Assembly: GCF_021462225.1 (NCBI RefSeq)
Contig: NC_061810.1
Coordinates: 51,711,886 to 51,775,885, forward strand
Length of the DNA stretch: 64,000 nucleotides
Direction: 5' to 3'
DNA from: Girardinichthys multiradiatus
Lineage: Eukaryota; Chordata; Actinopteri; Cyprinodontiformes; Goodeidae
The stretch's first letter is position 1; each line of letters starts with the position of its first letter. Below the pieces are notes generated by a model. The model was given only the letters and a program-made list of their open reading frames with translations. It did not search any database and was not told the origin of the DNA. Made by a program: the position numbers and the translations under genes. Below are positions 42,336 through 54,889 of this stretch, piece after piece.

Positions 42336-45000
42336 TTGATTAGTCCCAGACCAATCAATAGCTACAACTCTTTTGAATATTTAATCCTTAGTTCTCCTCA
42401 TCCAAATTGCAAAGCACTAAAACCTCTTCTGTTTGTTGTTTTGTACCGTCCACCAGGCCCTTACTCTCAATTTTTAGATCAGGTTTCAGACCTTTTATCT
42501 GATTTAGTGTTAAATACAGATAAAGTTATTATAGTGGGGGATTTTAACATTCATGTAGATGCTGAAAGTGATAGCTTAAATATAGCGTTTAATGCTATCT
42601 TAGACTCAATTGGCTTTGCTCAAAACATTAACAAACCTACCCACCTTTGTCTTCATTCTCTGGACCTTGTGTTGACATATGGCATTGAGTGTAAAGACAT
42701 AACAATATTTTCTCATAACCCTGTCCTGTCTGACCATTTCTTAATAACCTTTGAGTTTAATTTAACCGAGTACTCCACACCTGAAAGAAAATTTCATTAT
42801 TGTAGATCATTATCAGGCGATGCTGTAACAACCTTTAAAGAATCTGTTTCACTTTTAATTTCCTCATTATCACTGAAAAACACAATGGAGGGCAATAATT
42901 CTGTTTCTTCCCCTTCACAAATTAATTCTCTTGTTCATAATGTTACTTCATCATTGTGTGATGCATTAGACGATGCAGCCCCCTTGAAAAAGAAGGTAAT
43001 CATTCATAGGAGGCTAGCTCCTTGGTTTAATTCAGAGCTGCGTACTTTAAAGTACAATGTTAGAAAATTGGGAGAGAAAATGGCGCTCTACACACCTAGA
43101 GGATTCCTACTTAATCTGGAAAAATAGCCTACTGTTGTATAAAAAGACACTTCACCAAGCTAGAACAGCTTATTTCTCATCATTAATAGAAGAGAACAAG
43201 AATAATCCTAGGTTTCTCTTTAGTACAGTTGCTAAACTTACACAGAGTCATAGCTCTGTTGAGCCATCCATTCCCTTAGCTCTCAGCAGTCATGACTTTA
43301 TGGGATTCTTCTTAAATAAAATTTATTTTATTAAAAAGAAAATCTTTGACATACTCCCGAAGATGATTACTTCATCCTCAGCAAGTGAGACAACATTGGA
43401 AATAACTCTAGAACCTGATCTGTGTTTGGACTGTTTTGATCCTGTGAAGCTTCCTGAGTTATCAGAAATATTAGCTTCATCTAAACCTTCAACTTGTATG
43501 TTAGACCCAATCCCAACCAAATTATTTAAGGAAGTGTTCCCTCTGATTACCAGCCCAATTTTAGATATGATTAATCTATCTTTAGTAAATGGATCAGAAC
43601 CACAGGCTTTTAAGTTAGCTGTAATTAAACCTTTACTTAAGAAACCTTCGCTTGATCGAGATGACTTGAAAAATTACAGACCTATATCCAATCTTCCATT
43701 CTTATCTAAAATTCTTGAGAAAATAGTTGCTAATTAAATGTGTGAACATTTATACAGCAATGACCTGTTTGAAGAGTTTCAGTCAGGTTTCAGAGCTCAT
43801 CATAGCACTGAAACAGCTCTGCTGAAAGTCACTAATGATATTCTTATGGCCTCAGATAATGAACTTGTGTCTGTTCTGGTTCTGTTAGATCTCAGTGCTG
43901 CATTTGATCCAGTTGATCATAATATTCTCTTAGAAAGGCTGGAATATGCTGTAGGGATCAGGGGAACAGCGCTAGGCTGGTTTAAATCTTATCTGTCTGA
44001 CAGATTCCAGTTTGTTCATGTAAATGATAAATCATCTTTAAACTCCAGGGTTAATTGTGGAGTACCACAGGGTTCAGTACTTGGGCCAATTCTCTTTACT
44101 TTATATATGCTTCCAATAGGTCAAATTATTAGGCAGCATGGGATAAATGTTCACTGTTACGCTGATGATACTCAGCTTTACTTATCCATGAATCCTGATG
44201 AACCCAACCAGTTAGATAGACTACAAGCATGTCTTGAAGACATAAAAACTTGGATGACTTTAAATTTTCTGCTTCTAAATTCAGACAAGATAGAAGTTGT
44301 CGTCTTTGGATCGGAGTCTTTAAAAAAAAAACTGCTTAGTCAATCACTTAACCTGGATGGCATTAAATTGACCTCCGATAATAAAGTAAAAAACCTTGGT
44401 GTTAACTTTGACTAGGACATGTCATTTAAATCCCATATTAAACAGGTTTCTAGGATTTCCTTCTTTCATCTCCAGAACATTGCCAAAATTAGAAATATCC
44501 TGTCCAGGAGTGACGCTGAAAAACTAGTCCATGCATTTGTTACTTCAAGGCTGGAATATTGTAATTCTTTACTATCAGGATGTCCACAAAATGCAGTTAA
44601 AAGCCTTCAGCTGATTCAAAATGCTGCAGCAAGAGTTCTGATGAAAATTAAAAAGAGAGATCATATTTCTCCTATTTTAGCTTCCCTTCATTGGCTCCCT
44701 GTTAAATCCAGAATAAAATTTAAAATTCTCCTCCTCACATATAAAGCCCTTAATGATCTAGCTCCATCATACATCAGAGATCTGATTGGTCCATATGTTC
44801 CTAACAGAGCACTTTGTTCTCAGACTGCAGGTTTACTGGTGGTTCCTAGAGTCTCTAGAAGTAGATTGGGAGGCAGATCCTTTAGTTATCAGGCTCCTCT
44901 CCTGTGGAACCAGCTCCCAGTTTTAGTCCATGAGGCAGACACCCTGTCTACTTTTAAGGCTAGGCTTAAAACTTTCCTTTTTGATAAAGCTTATAGTTAG
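42336..45000 (+). pseudogene. L2-like LINE ORF2 (endonuclease + RT), broken
   Basis: The frame from 42336 carries endonuclease motifs (VVLYRPPGPY, VGDFNIHVD, SDHFLITFEF) up to the frameshift near 43069. The next frame (43057-43737) carries the linker and RT start ([20 protein letters not shown]). After the TAA comes 43738-44415 with [24 protein letters not shown] and the intact catalytic YADD. After the TAG, 44419-45000 gives the C-terminal domain ending FLFDKAYS. The start of the endonuclease is missing or diverged, because no strong N-terminal motif precedes 42336. The pieces together show a once full-length ORF2. Confidence 0.88.
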
Positions 45001-45477
45001 AGTGGCTTAGTTTATCCTGAGCTATCTTCCTTATTTTTTACCTCCGTCTTCCTCCCTCCCTGTTGGTTGGAGTAAGGGGGAGTCAGGTTTAGCCTAAACC
45101 AGCTCAGTTATGGTTGAGGTGCAAACACACCCTCCATTTCTGCTACCTGTATGACCCCTTCTCTTTTCCAATGGTTATAATCAGTCTGACAGAGGGAGGT
45201 ATCCCAATCCTTGTGGTTTTTAGTAGAACAATGACCATCGGTGGGACCCTTTGTGAGGTTCCTTGAGACGACGTTGTTGTAAATAAGCGCCGTTTAACTA
45301 AATAATCTGAACTGAAACTATCTCTGTAGTTATGCTGTTATAGGCTTAGGCTGCTGGAGGACATAATGACCACTTTCACCCTCTTCGCTACATTCTCATA
45401 CTACTCTTTATGAGGTTTTAACCAGAATTATCAACCTTAACAGAAATAAATTTATATACATATATATATATAGTCAG

Positions 45478-45825
45478 TCAGTCAGTCAGTCATTTTCTAC
45501 CACTTCTTCCATAGTGGGTCACAGGGGAGCTGGTGTCTATCTCCAGCAGTCTATGGGCGAGAGGCGGGGTTCACCCTGGACAGATCGCCAGTCCATCGCA
45601 GGGCAACACACAAACAACCATGCACACACTCATTCATACACCTAAGGGTAATTTAGAGAGACCAATTAACCTAACAGGCATGTCTTTGGACTGTGGGAGG
45701 AAGCCGGAGTACCTGGTGAGAACCCACGCATGCACGGGGAGAACATGCAAACTCCATGCAGAAAGACCCCCGGCTGGGAATTGAACCCAGGACCTTCTTG
45801 CTGCAAGGCAACAGTGTGTGTGTAT
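45478..45825 (-). mobile_element. tRNA-related SINE with GACT tail
   Basis: On the minus strand the element begins near 45825 with a tRNA-like region containing a B-box-type GGTTCAATTCCC. It continues through a well-known fish body (GTTTGCATGTTCTCCCCGTG, TGCGATGGACTGGCGATCTG) and ends in a (GACT)n tail at 45478-45497. A fragment of its 3' part occurs at about 7205-7290. TA-rich microsatellites border it at 45826-45872. Confidence 0.7.
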
Positions 45826-45836
45826 ATATACACACA

Positions 45837-45870
<34 letters not shown>

Positions 45871-45879
45871 TGTGTGTTT

Positions 45880-46110
45880 AAATTCAGTTTATTTATATAG
45901 CGCCAATTCACAACACACGTCGTCTCAAGGTTCTTCACAACAGTCAGGTTCATACATTCCAATTAATCGTAACCATTGAACAGTTCAGTCAGATTCAGTT
46001 ATTTATTCAAATTGGATAAAAAGTTTTTCTATCTAAGGAAACCCAGCAGATTGCATCCAGTCAGTGACTTGCAGCATTCACTCCTCCTGGATGAGCATGT
46101 AGAGACAGTG
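45880..46110 (-). mobile_element. L2-like LINE 3' end fragment
   Basis: In reverse complement this matches the 3' end of the element seen at about 56660-56930. Shared phrases include GACTGTCCACTGTCTCTACA, GATGCAATCTGCTGGGTTTC and a terminal TATAAATAAACTGAATT. It is a short 3' fragment, typical of 5'-truncated LINE insertions. Confidence 0.8.
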
Positions 46111-46344
46111 GACAGTCACTGGTGTTGACTTTGCAGCAATCATAAATATAAATATGGGTCATAAATATGCATACCTAATTAAATAACTGCTTGCAGATAT
46201 TCTAATTAATTGAGATAAACCTGCATATCTTTGCTCTGCTGCCCCCCCAGTGGCCGGTAGTTAGATTCAGAAGTGCACAGTTTCAGGTTCCATCCGCAAG
46301 ATTTGATAGCTCCCTTTCCTAACATCGTGTTTGTGTTTCTCCAG

Positions 46345-46593
46345 GGCAGGCAGCAGTTCCAGGACCACCGGAGACGTGTGAACCAGGACGCCATCCAGCA
46401 GCTCCAGGAGCTGTTAAAAAAACAATCACAGCAGGCTGAAGCTCTCCAGAAACGCATCAGCCTGCTGTCCTCTAGAGGAGGACATGTGTTGCCCCACAAC
46501 TGTGCCCGACTGGCTCCGATGACCCCGCTGCCCACCCCCACCAGTGATAAATCCATACAAGGAGCCTCTAACTGGCCAGAACTCCACCAGTAG
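46345..46593 (+). CDS. Terminal exon of an unidentified gene (coiled coil)
   Basis: A clean acceptor (TTTGTGTTTCTCCAG) at 46344 opens an 82-codon frame that ends in TAG. A poly(A) signal AATAAA follows at 46640, 47 bases after the stop. The first 45 residues are strongly heptad-like and Gln/Leu-rich (NQDAIQQLQELLKKQSQQAE, ALQKRISLL). The tail is Pro/Thr-rich (MTPLPTPTSDKS) and ends NWPELHQ. Codon use is GC-rich, like the host genes and unlike the flanking repeats. I do not recognise the family. The upstream exons are not visible in the window; they would lie beyond the transposon block at 27-46 kb, or may have been lost. It could be a real host gene end or a relic. Confidence 0.55.
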   Translation, partial: GRQQFQDHRRRVNQDAIQQLQELLKKQSQQAEALQKRISLLSSRGGHVLPHNCARLAPMTPLPTPTSDKSIQGASNWPELHQ

Positions 46594-46802
46594 GTGGCGC
46601 AAGAGCAACGCAGCTAATGTTATAACGTTTTCTGCCATAAATAAAATCGTACATGAACAAAATGAAAAATGTAATTTTTCCTGGAAGGTTTTACTCCAAA
46701 AACTACTGTAATTATTTAGGAAAAACCCTCTAATTTATAAGGATTAAAGTGTTCTAGCAGATTGACCCGGCTGGTAACTGATGAGGATACGATGGGCTGC
46801 AG

Positions 46803-47115
46803 AGAATCAGAATCAGAATCAGAAAAGCTTTATTGCCAAGTACGTATTTGGACATACAAGGAATTTTTTTTTGGCGTAGTCGGTGCAATACAATACAAAT
46901 GAAACAGTATAAACATATCTACAATATAATATAAATATATGTGCACAGTTTTAAGTGAGTGAGAGTAAATATAGAGCAGTATAAGATGCAAGAGCAATAC
47001 AACAGTGCAGGTGATCATTGTGCAAGTAAAGCAGGAGTCCAACCTGAGCGTTAATGTAACGCATAGAGTTACATGTTGGCAGGTTTGTTGCAAAAAGGAA
47101 AGTAAAACACCAGCT
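46803..47115 (-). mobile_element. Fish retroposon 3' end with GATTCT repeats
   Basis: In reverse complement it ends with CTTGGCAATAAAGCTTTTCT followed by GATTCT units, a frequent fish LINE/SINE terminus. The Rex1-like LINE at 60.5 kb ends similarly (CTTGGCAATAAAGTTGATTC). No coding part is present. Confidence 0.6.
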
Positions 47116-48195
47116 TCACTCATGGAGCTCCTGTCTATCTGAGCCTGTAAATATGTACTGAAGCTTTGGATAAATCAGCAACCTGAGTGTCCCAAACAGA
47201 AAGCTCAGAAGAAGCCTCATTGGTACTTTACATACCCTTACCAGAACTTAATGGAGTTTGGTTGGGTCACATTGGAGGGTTTTGGGTCACGCAGAGAAGA
47301 AATGTTATTGCGGACCTTGCTGCTTCTTGTTGTCAGGAAGTATGAGATAAATACTCAAATCTTACTTGTGATTTAATTGACTTATAAACTGTTTTCTGGA
47401 AATATTGTACAGCACTAAAATCCCATTTATTGTGGTCCAGTTGAATCTTCTAAAATATGATAGATTAGTACATCTGATCGAACCATAGTAGCTGTCACTG
47501 ACTTTCTGTTGTTAGATATTATTTATCAGAGTCATATAACATTATTTCCCTACTGCAGACTATGAGTAAAATTTAGAAAATTACTTTAAACGGTCGGTTC
47601 TCATAGCAGGTAGAAAACTTGAATTGATGAATCTTTGGTAAAAAGCATCCCGTGGTGAAAAGTCAGGAATGAAATGACCATCAGCTGCCAACAGGTTTAA
47701 GAAATAGAGATGAATGGTGGGTGAAGAATGGGATCTTGATTTAAATTTACAGATTAATTTTCTTCTCTGTAGCTTTATGTTTCCAATTATTCGGACACCC
47801 AGCTGTGCAGAGACACATTCTGCATGATTTTCTCCATGTAAACGTTCTCGGACCTCATCATCTTACAAATATGAAAGTAAATAACTCACTTCCTCATACA
47901 AACCAGCCCTCTTCCAGCGGAATAAAATGCAGCTCTTCTCTCAAACTGAACAGCATTCACAGCCTCTGCCACTGTCTGGGAGGTCACAGTCAGGAATTGT
48001 TTGAGCTACAGGTCTCAGACTTGTAAATAAAACACCCAAATTACTGCAAGTGACAGCAGGTCAAAACTCAGCAAGAATACAACAGACCTCAGATGTTGTG
48101 ACCATTATGAATGAACTTAATGGGTTGAAATTAGCTGGGGGGAAATGTACATTAGATTTTCTGTCATTCATCAACACAAATTAGTCGGCTTCCTT
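47116..48195. other. Gene-free interval
   Basis: AT-rich sequence with no recognised exon, RNA gene or repeat. The short open frames in it have no coding character. Confidence 0.45.
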
Positions 48196-48239
48196 CCATA
48201 AATGTAATCTGAAAAGAAAAAGATTAATCGTTTTTTTTT

Positions 48240-50690
48240 TTTAAATAGCATAAAACAAGAATCTGAAAAGTGTTGTGCATTTGTATTCAGCCTCCTTTAT
48301 TCTGATTCCCCTAAAGACTTGAGCTGCTTTCTTTGTGATAGACCAACACAAAGGTGAGCATAATTCTGAGGTGGAAGTAAAATGAAGCACTGTTTTAAAA
48401 TGTTTTTGACAAATAAAGGTCATTTGTATTCAGCTCATTTTACTCTGATACTCTTAAAGAAAGTCTGACTGCTAAAAATTTGAGTGCAGCAGCTCCCTAT
48501 GTATGGACGCCACTGCTACAGAAACAATGCAGCTGTGGCTCAAATACTGCGGCAATTACTCAAAAATAACATTACTTATAGACTCACTCACCTCGGAATT
48601 GCGGATGCTTGATACTGAACGTGAAAGTGATGGCATGACTTCTTATTAATTTAGCTAATAATTTTCTGACGAATTTGGGAATGAAATGAAGAGTTCCCCT
48701 GATGGTGAGTTGATACATAAAATTCCTGAAAATTAAAATGAGATGGGGACATCATGGCAAAGGCCATATACCCCCATTCTGTCACAGCAGAACACGGTAA
48801 AATCCATACCTTTGGTCCCAGTACTCATCCCCTGTTCAAAATGGGAGCCCATTAAACAGAAAACAAGGTGAGAGCAGCTTTAGTGGACAAACGTCATCAT
48901 AAGTGCAGAGGAACAGAGCAGACAGATCAGGAATGAAGTTGTGGAGAGATTTGGTCTGTTCGATCCATCATATTCAAATTGAAAGAGAATGGCACAGCTG
49001 CAAAGCTACCAAGTCATGTCCATCCATCTAAACTAGGTGTCTGCAACCTGTAACTTCAGAACCACGTAGCCCTTTATGTCTTCCACCGTGCCTCTTAAGT
49101 TTAGTCAAATACAATATAATGACAGCAGTATATTTAATCGTACTAAATCGTCAAGTTTTAAGAGGTATTCCATGTGTTCTTGCAGCAGCTACATTGAATT
49201 TCCCAGCAGAACGACACTCATTGTACAACGCATAGGCCTATTTCAGTTCAATCAGTTGTGTTTTTGTTGTAAGCTGAAACTGGGCTTTTTTATTTTCTTA
49301 CATCAACATGACACGTTTCATCTAGGAAAATGTTTTCCTTGTCGCACTTCATTGTTCTAAAACCTAAAAAAAATTACTCAAAACGTGGTTCAAATTTATA
49401 TTTAGTTGGTATTTGCAGAATATCGTAAGCTATCTTTTTAGTTGAAATAATTTGCAGTTTGACAAAAAACATGTAGAGGACATAGTAAACATGTGAAAGG
49501 AGGTACTGTGTACAGGTGAGACCAAACTTGAACTTGCTGGTTTACATGCAAAACGCCTTTTGGCAGAAAGTCAAAATACTGCAAATCACCCTGAACTCAC
49601 CATCACCATGGTGAAACATGGCGGCAGCATAATGCTGTGAGGATAGTTTGCTTTTATCATTTACGTAACCTTGCTAAGTTAAGTCCCATTGTGTCACGTT
49701 CTGAACTTGAGATTACTATCCATGTATTCATTTCCTCACGTTTGGATTACTGTAATGCTTTATTTACCTGTCTTAGCAAAAACTCCCTGGAACGTCTCCA
49801 GGTTGTTGAGAATGCTGCTGCTAGACTTCTGACAAAATCTTCTAAGTATTCCCACTCCACACCGTTACTCATCCAGCTGCACTGGCTCCCCATTAACTTC
49901 AGAACTCAGTTTAAGATTCTGGTTCTGACTTATAGAGGTCTTCATGGTCAAGCCCCAACTTATATCAGTGAACTCTTATATCCGTATAATCCCCCCAGGT
50001 CTCTGAGGTCATGTGATAAAGTCCTACTGGCTGTACATCACACAAGGCTGAAAACTAAAGGTGATAAAGCTTTTGCAACAGTAGCTCCCCGTCTCTGGAA
50101 CTCTATCTCCTTGTGTATAAAGACTGCGGATTCGGTGGTGTCTTTTAAAAAACAGCTAAAAACTCATCTTTTTAGGCTTGTGTTTGGTTAGTTTATTTCT
50201 GATTTTATCTTATCTTCTTTTATTTTACATTTATAAATATATTATTCCAATTGTAATTTGTTTTAGTGTTGTGAAGCACTTTGTGATCTGTGTCTTGAGA
50301 GGTGCTATATAAATAAAATTTTACTTACTTACTTACTTACTTTAGCAGGGACAGAAAAGCTGGTCAGAGTTGATGGGAAAATGGATGGAACTAAATCCAG
50401 GACAATCAGAATTATGATGTTCACAGATGCTCTACATCTGAGCAAGCTGGATATGCAAAGCTGGTAGAATAGATACATCTCCAAAGACTTGCAGTTGTAA
50501 TTGAAAAGAAAGTTGGTTCTGCAAAATACCAACTCAGGACTGCTGAATACAAAAATATGCTTAAAGTATCATAGTTAGGCACAACTTTGTGTTTGTCTGC
50601 CACATAAAATCCCAATAAAATACAACAAAGTTTGTATTTGCAACAAGACAAAATGGAAGACACTGTAGATGGTGGCATTGTAAATAAGTA
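48240..50690 (+). mobile_element. Old Tc1-type element interrupted by a LINE
   Basis: The left end has AGACCAACACAAAGG and GCATTTGTATTCAGC motifs typical of an abundant fish Tc1 family. Near 49608 the text GGTGAAACATGGCGGCAGCA corresponds to the transposase VKHGGS region. The gene is cut there by a LINE (about 49645-50341). It resumes at 50343 with AGCAGGGACAGAAAAGCTGG, the next stretch of the same family. The right end shows the inverted terminal text near 50580-50690. The transposase is decayed beyond reading. Confidence 0.65.
49645..50341 (+). mobile_element. LINE 3' fragment with TTAC tail, nested in Tc1
   Basis: An open frame of about 180 residues (to 50191) encodes the C-terminal domain found after the RT of L2/CR1-group LINEs: FYHLRNLAKLSPIVSRSELE, SRLDYCNALF, ENAAARLLTKSSK and LHWLPINFRTQFKILVLTYR. 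It is related to, but clearly different from, the copies at 44.4-45.0 and 55.2-55.7 kb. The 3' end is a CTTA tandem tail at 50317-50341. It is 5'-truncated. Confidence 0.82.
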
Positions 50691-52770
50691 CTTTTTATTT
50701 TTTTACCGTGTCCTGTCCGGCAAAGTATCGCTCAGAAATGTTGTCTGAGTGCCAAGAAATTCCCCAACAGATTTACTTTCACAAGCAGAGCATCACAGCT
50801 AATGCTTTAAAGCTCTGCTTGATATTTATAAAAGAAACTTTATTATAAACTTCTTTTCAATTGTTAAGGACACGGAGACTGAAATGAAAAGGAAAAATGA
50901 AGCTCAAAAAAGAGAGAGATGGGGAAAAAGGGGGGAAAAGGAGGAAAGAGTGGAGGAGAGAAAGAAGGATGAAGAGAATAAAAGATTACACCCTGCTTGC
51001 TTATACACCTACAGCTGTTTTTTAACAAAATAGTACACGGTAATTATGAATGTAAAATGAATATAAATAAGTACTTTTATATCGTCCCACCTGGTGAAAT
51101 AAAGGTTAAAAAAATAAAAATGGTCTTAAATGTACATTAAACCATCTTGTAATCATTTAGAAGCTCATTATTTTACACGTACCTGATTTGCTGTACTTAA
51201 TCTGAAAAGTTCTGAAACTTCATGCATTTTGGGTACGCCTATTTAATATTTCCTTTCTTCAGAACATCTAAGAAAATAATAAATTGCTATAATCCATGCC
51301 ATATTCAGTTCATTTCTAAAAACATGTGGAAGATGAAAGATTAGGTTCATTATGATTAGGTTCAATCTTTCAAGATGAAAGATTAGGGTTATTATTTATG
51401 GCCTTGATTGGTATCCAAATACCATCATCAGGAGGCTGAAACATCTCTTTGGCTCTAAACGTTGTCTTCTACTATATGACAAAATGAAAAACATTAACCA
51501 GTTTGTATTATTTTTCACTCAGTTTATCAGAAAAACAAGTTCCTGGAAATGGGTCTCTATGATGATAAAGTGACAAAATTCTCTAATAATTCCAGTCATC
51601 ATTAAAGATGGTGTCTACATCCTAAAAGTAAAGTAACGCCCATAAATATAAAATACTTGATGTCCCTGAATGCAGCAGAACAGCTGCATGAAATCAGAGC
51701 TAAGTAGTACCATGCAGCTGCAGTGGTGCCTTGTTGACTGATTTTTCTGTCATGCTGCAGTGGGGATGTGGATCTGCCTGTATGGAGATGTTCTAGCAGG
51801 TTCTTTGCATGCAGCCCAGAGCCTAAATATAGACTGTCATACATGTCTGCATCTCATAAAAATGCATTTTTATGAGTTTCTTATTTTTCTGTAAACATCT
51901 TGGATGATTTTCTTTTAAAATGTAAGTTTTTTCCCTGAGATCAATGTGTATTAAACATTGAGCACCTACAGTTAGAATGTTTTGAGACACTATTAAATAT
52001 TCATTTATTTCATAAGAGGTGTTTGCATATTAATGTCTAACCTTTCTTTTTATCTCTGAAAAGAAAGTGACTAAAGGACTGTGACAATCAGTCGACCTTA
52101 GGTTGTTTCAACAAATCCTAAGGTCATGTGACATCTAAAGATCAACCACTACTAGGTTTAGTATTTTTATCCAGAATCAGTCACTGTTAATTGCCACCAG
52201 ATACAGGTGTATTATTTTTGATGCTGATGTTGTAAATTAGTTTAAGTCTCACCTCCAGCAGTCAGAACCCTAACCCTAACCTGTGGGTCCAACTCATACT
52301 GTTTTTTAACTGTAGGAATTAGCTGTTTCCTCTAGAGGGTGACACACTCATACTCTGCAGGTAACATCTGAATGTGTGTTTTTGACAGAAGTATAACCAC
52401 CACCAGACACTCAACAGGAGGGGAAACATTCAATATTTTCTCCTTGAGGATAAATGAGTGCAAGCTTCAGTGCAGGGTTCTGTTTGGATTACAATGATTT
52501 TTAAATTGGACTTTCCAGCTTTATATTTTCTTATTTATGGTTGTGTTTCAGTTCTTCTAGAAAATGTTTGTTAAATATATTCTGATATATGATACATGTA
52601 CTGTTCAGCAGCCATATATGCTGTATTTGTCAGAATAAAGCTTATAATCAATACTGGGTCAGACTAATTTAATACATGTTTATATTTTGTGCTTCCACTT
52701 TGAACCAGTATATAAACATTTAAATCCAAATCCCTTGCTGCCCTATACCTGTTTCCAGAGCATGCAGCCT
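50691..52770. other. Gene-free interval
   Basis: AT-rich sequence. A purine-rich GA/GGGGAAAA tract lies at about 50875-50985. No coding exon, RNA gene or named repeat could be supported. Confidence 0.4.
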
Positions 52771-52859
52771 CAAGTGAGACAACATTGGAAATAACTGTAG
52801 AACCTGATCTGTGTTTGGACTGTTCTGATCCTGTGAAGCTTCCTGAGTTATCAGAAATA

Positions 52860-54469
52860 CAGGTCCTTCTCAAAATATTAGCATATTGTGATAAAGTTCA
52901 TTATTTTCCATAATGTAATGATGAAAATATAACATTCATATATTTTAGATTCATTGCACAATAACTGAAATATTTCAGGTCTTTTATTGTCTTAATACGG
53001 ATGATTGTGGCATACAGCTCATGAAAACCCAAAATTCCTATCTCACAAAATTAGCATATTTCATCCGACCAATAAAAGAAAAGTGTTTTTAATACAAAAA
53101 ACGTCAACCTTCAAATAATCATGTACAGTTATGCACTCAATACTTGGTCGGGAATCCTTTTGCAGAAATGACTGCTTCAATGCGGCGTGGCATGGAGGCA
53201 ATCAGCCTGTGGCACTGCTGAGGTCTTATGGAGGCCCAGGATGCTTCGATAGCGGCCTTTAGCTCATCCAGAGTGTTGGGTCTTGAGTCTCTCAACGTTC
53301 TCTTTACAATATCCCACAGATTCTCTATGGGGTTCAGGTCAGGAGAGTTGGCAGGCCAATTGAGCACAGTTATACCATGGTCAGTAAACCATTTACCAGT
53401 GGTTTAGGCACTGTGAGCAGGTGCCAGGTCGTGCTGAAAAATGAAATCTTCATCTCCATAAAGCTTTTCAGCAGATGGAAGCATGAAGTGCTCCAAAATC
53501 TCCTGATAGCTAGCTGCATTGACCCTGCCCTTGATAAAACACAGTGGACCAACACCAGCAGCTGACACGGCACCCCAGACCATCACTGACTGTGGGTACT
53601 TGACACTGGACTTCTGGCATTTTGGCATTTCCTTCTCCCCAGTCTTCCTCCAGACTCTGGCACCTTGATTTCTGAATGACATGCAGAATTTGCTTTCATC
53701 CAAAAAAAGTACTTTGGACCACTGAGCAACAGTCCAGTGCTGCTTCTCTGTAGCCCAGGTCAGGCGCTTCTGCCGCTGTTTCTGGTTCAAAAGTGGCTTG
53801 ACCTGGGAAATGCGGCACCTGTAGCCCATTTCCTGCACACGCCTGTGCACGGTGGCTCTGGATGTTTCTACTCCAGACTCAGTCCACTGCTTCCGCAGGT
53901 CCCCCAAGGTCTGGAATCAGCCCTTCTCCACAATCCTCCTCAGGGTCCGGTCACCTCTTCTCGTTGTGCAGCGTTTTCTGCCACACTTTTTCCTTCCCAC
54001 AGACTTCCCACTGAGGTGCCTTGATACAGCACTCTGGGAACAGCCTATTCGTTCAGAAATGTCTTTCTGTGTCTTACCCTCTTGCTTGAGGGTGTCAATA
54101 GTGGCCTTCTGGACAGCAGTCAGGTCGGCAGTCTTACCCATGATTGGGGTTTTGAGTGATGAACCAGGCTGGGAGTTTTAAAGGCCTCAGGAATCTTTTG
54201 CAGGTGTTTAGAGTTAACTCGTTGATTCAGATGATTAGGTTCATAGCTCGTTTAGAGACCCTTTTAATGATATGCTAATTTTGTGAGATAGGAATTTTGG
54301 GTTTTCATGAGCTGTATGCCAAAATCATCCGTATTAAGACAATAAAAGACCTGAAATATTTCAGTTAGTGTGCAATAAATCTAAAATATATGAATGTTAA
54401 ATTTTCATCATTACATTATGGAAAATAATGAACTTTATCACAATATGCTAATATTTTGAGAAGGACCTG
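52860..54469 (-). mobile_element. Tc1-like transposon with ~200-bp TIRs nested in a LINE
   Basis: The element is complete in outline. It has CAGGTCCTTCTCAAAATATT at the left and the inverse at the right, TIRs of roughly 200 bp, and TA duplications at 52858-52859 and 54470-54471. Removing it restores the LINE reading (CAGAAATA joined to TTAGCTTCATC) exactly as at 43460-43480 in copy 2. The long paired repeats resemble the IR/DR arrangement of Tc1 elements. Confidence 0.95.
53137..54141 (-). pseudogene. Tc1 transposase (DD34E), two in-frame stops
   Basis: On the minus strand, three consecutive pieces of a standard Tc1 transposase can be read: 54141-53917 (start MGKTADLTAVQK, HTH with CSQSAVSRHLSGKS), 53907-53404 (VLFLDESKF, PQSVMVWGAVS, FQHDLAPAHS) and 53367-53137 (NWPANSPDLNPIENLWD, ending KGFPTKY). 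The pieces are separated by in-frame stops, one after IVEKG and one after APAHSA. All three catalytic acidic residues are present, with 34 positions between the last two. The gene is inactive as written but only lightly damaged. Confidence 0.9.
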
Positions 54470-54889
54470 TATTAGCTTCATCTAAACCTTCAACTTGTAT
54501 GTTAGACCCAATCCCAACCAAATTATTTAAGGAAGTGTTCCCTCTGATTACCAGCCCCATTTTAGATATGATTAATCTATCTTTAGTAAATGGATCAGAA
54601 CCACAGGCTTTTAAGGTAGCTGTAATTAAACCTTTACTTAAGAAACCTTCGCTTGATCGAGATGATTTAATAAATTACAGACCTATATCCAATCTTCCAT
54701 TCTTATCTAAAATTCTTGAGAAAATAGTTGCTAATCAAATGTGTGAACATTTACACAGCAATGACCTGTTTGAAGAGTTTCAGTCAGGTTTCAGAGCTCA
54801 TCATAGCACTGAAACAGCTCTGCTGAAAGTCACTAATGATATTCTTATGGCCTCAGATAATGGACTTGTGTCTGTTCTGGTTCTGTTCG

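Larger units (their letters stand above)
41060..45407 (+). mobile_element. L2-like LINE, near-complete copy 2
   Basis: The most complete LINE in the window has a 5' leader (boundary between about 40676 and 41060), ORF1, and ORF2 with endonuclease and reverse transcriptase. Its 3' UTR (GAGTAAGGGGGAGTCAGG onward) is shared with the copy at 55.7 kb. The copy is inactive. A one-base insertion near 43069 shifts ORF2, a TAA at 43735-43737 replaces a CAA found in the 54.7-kb copy, and a TAG at 44413-44415 interrupts the C-terminal part. Confidence 0.9.

Noticed and set aside
45826..45872. Hairpin/terminator-like TA palindrome
   Set aside because: It is a TA microsatellite flanked by ACACACAGTG and its inverse; a simple repeat expansion explains it.
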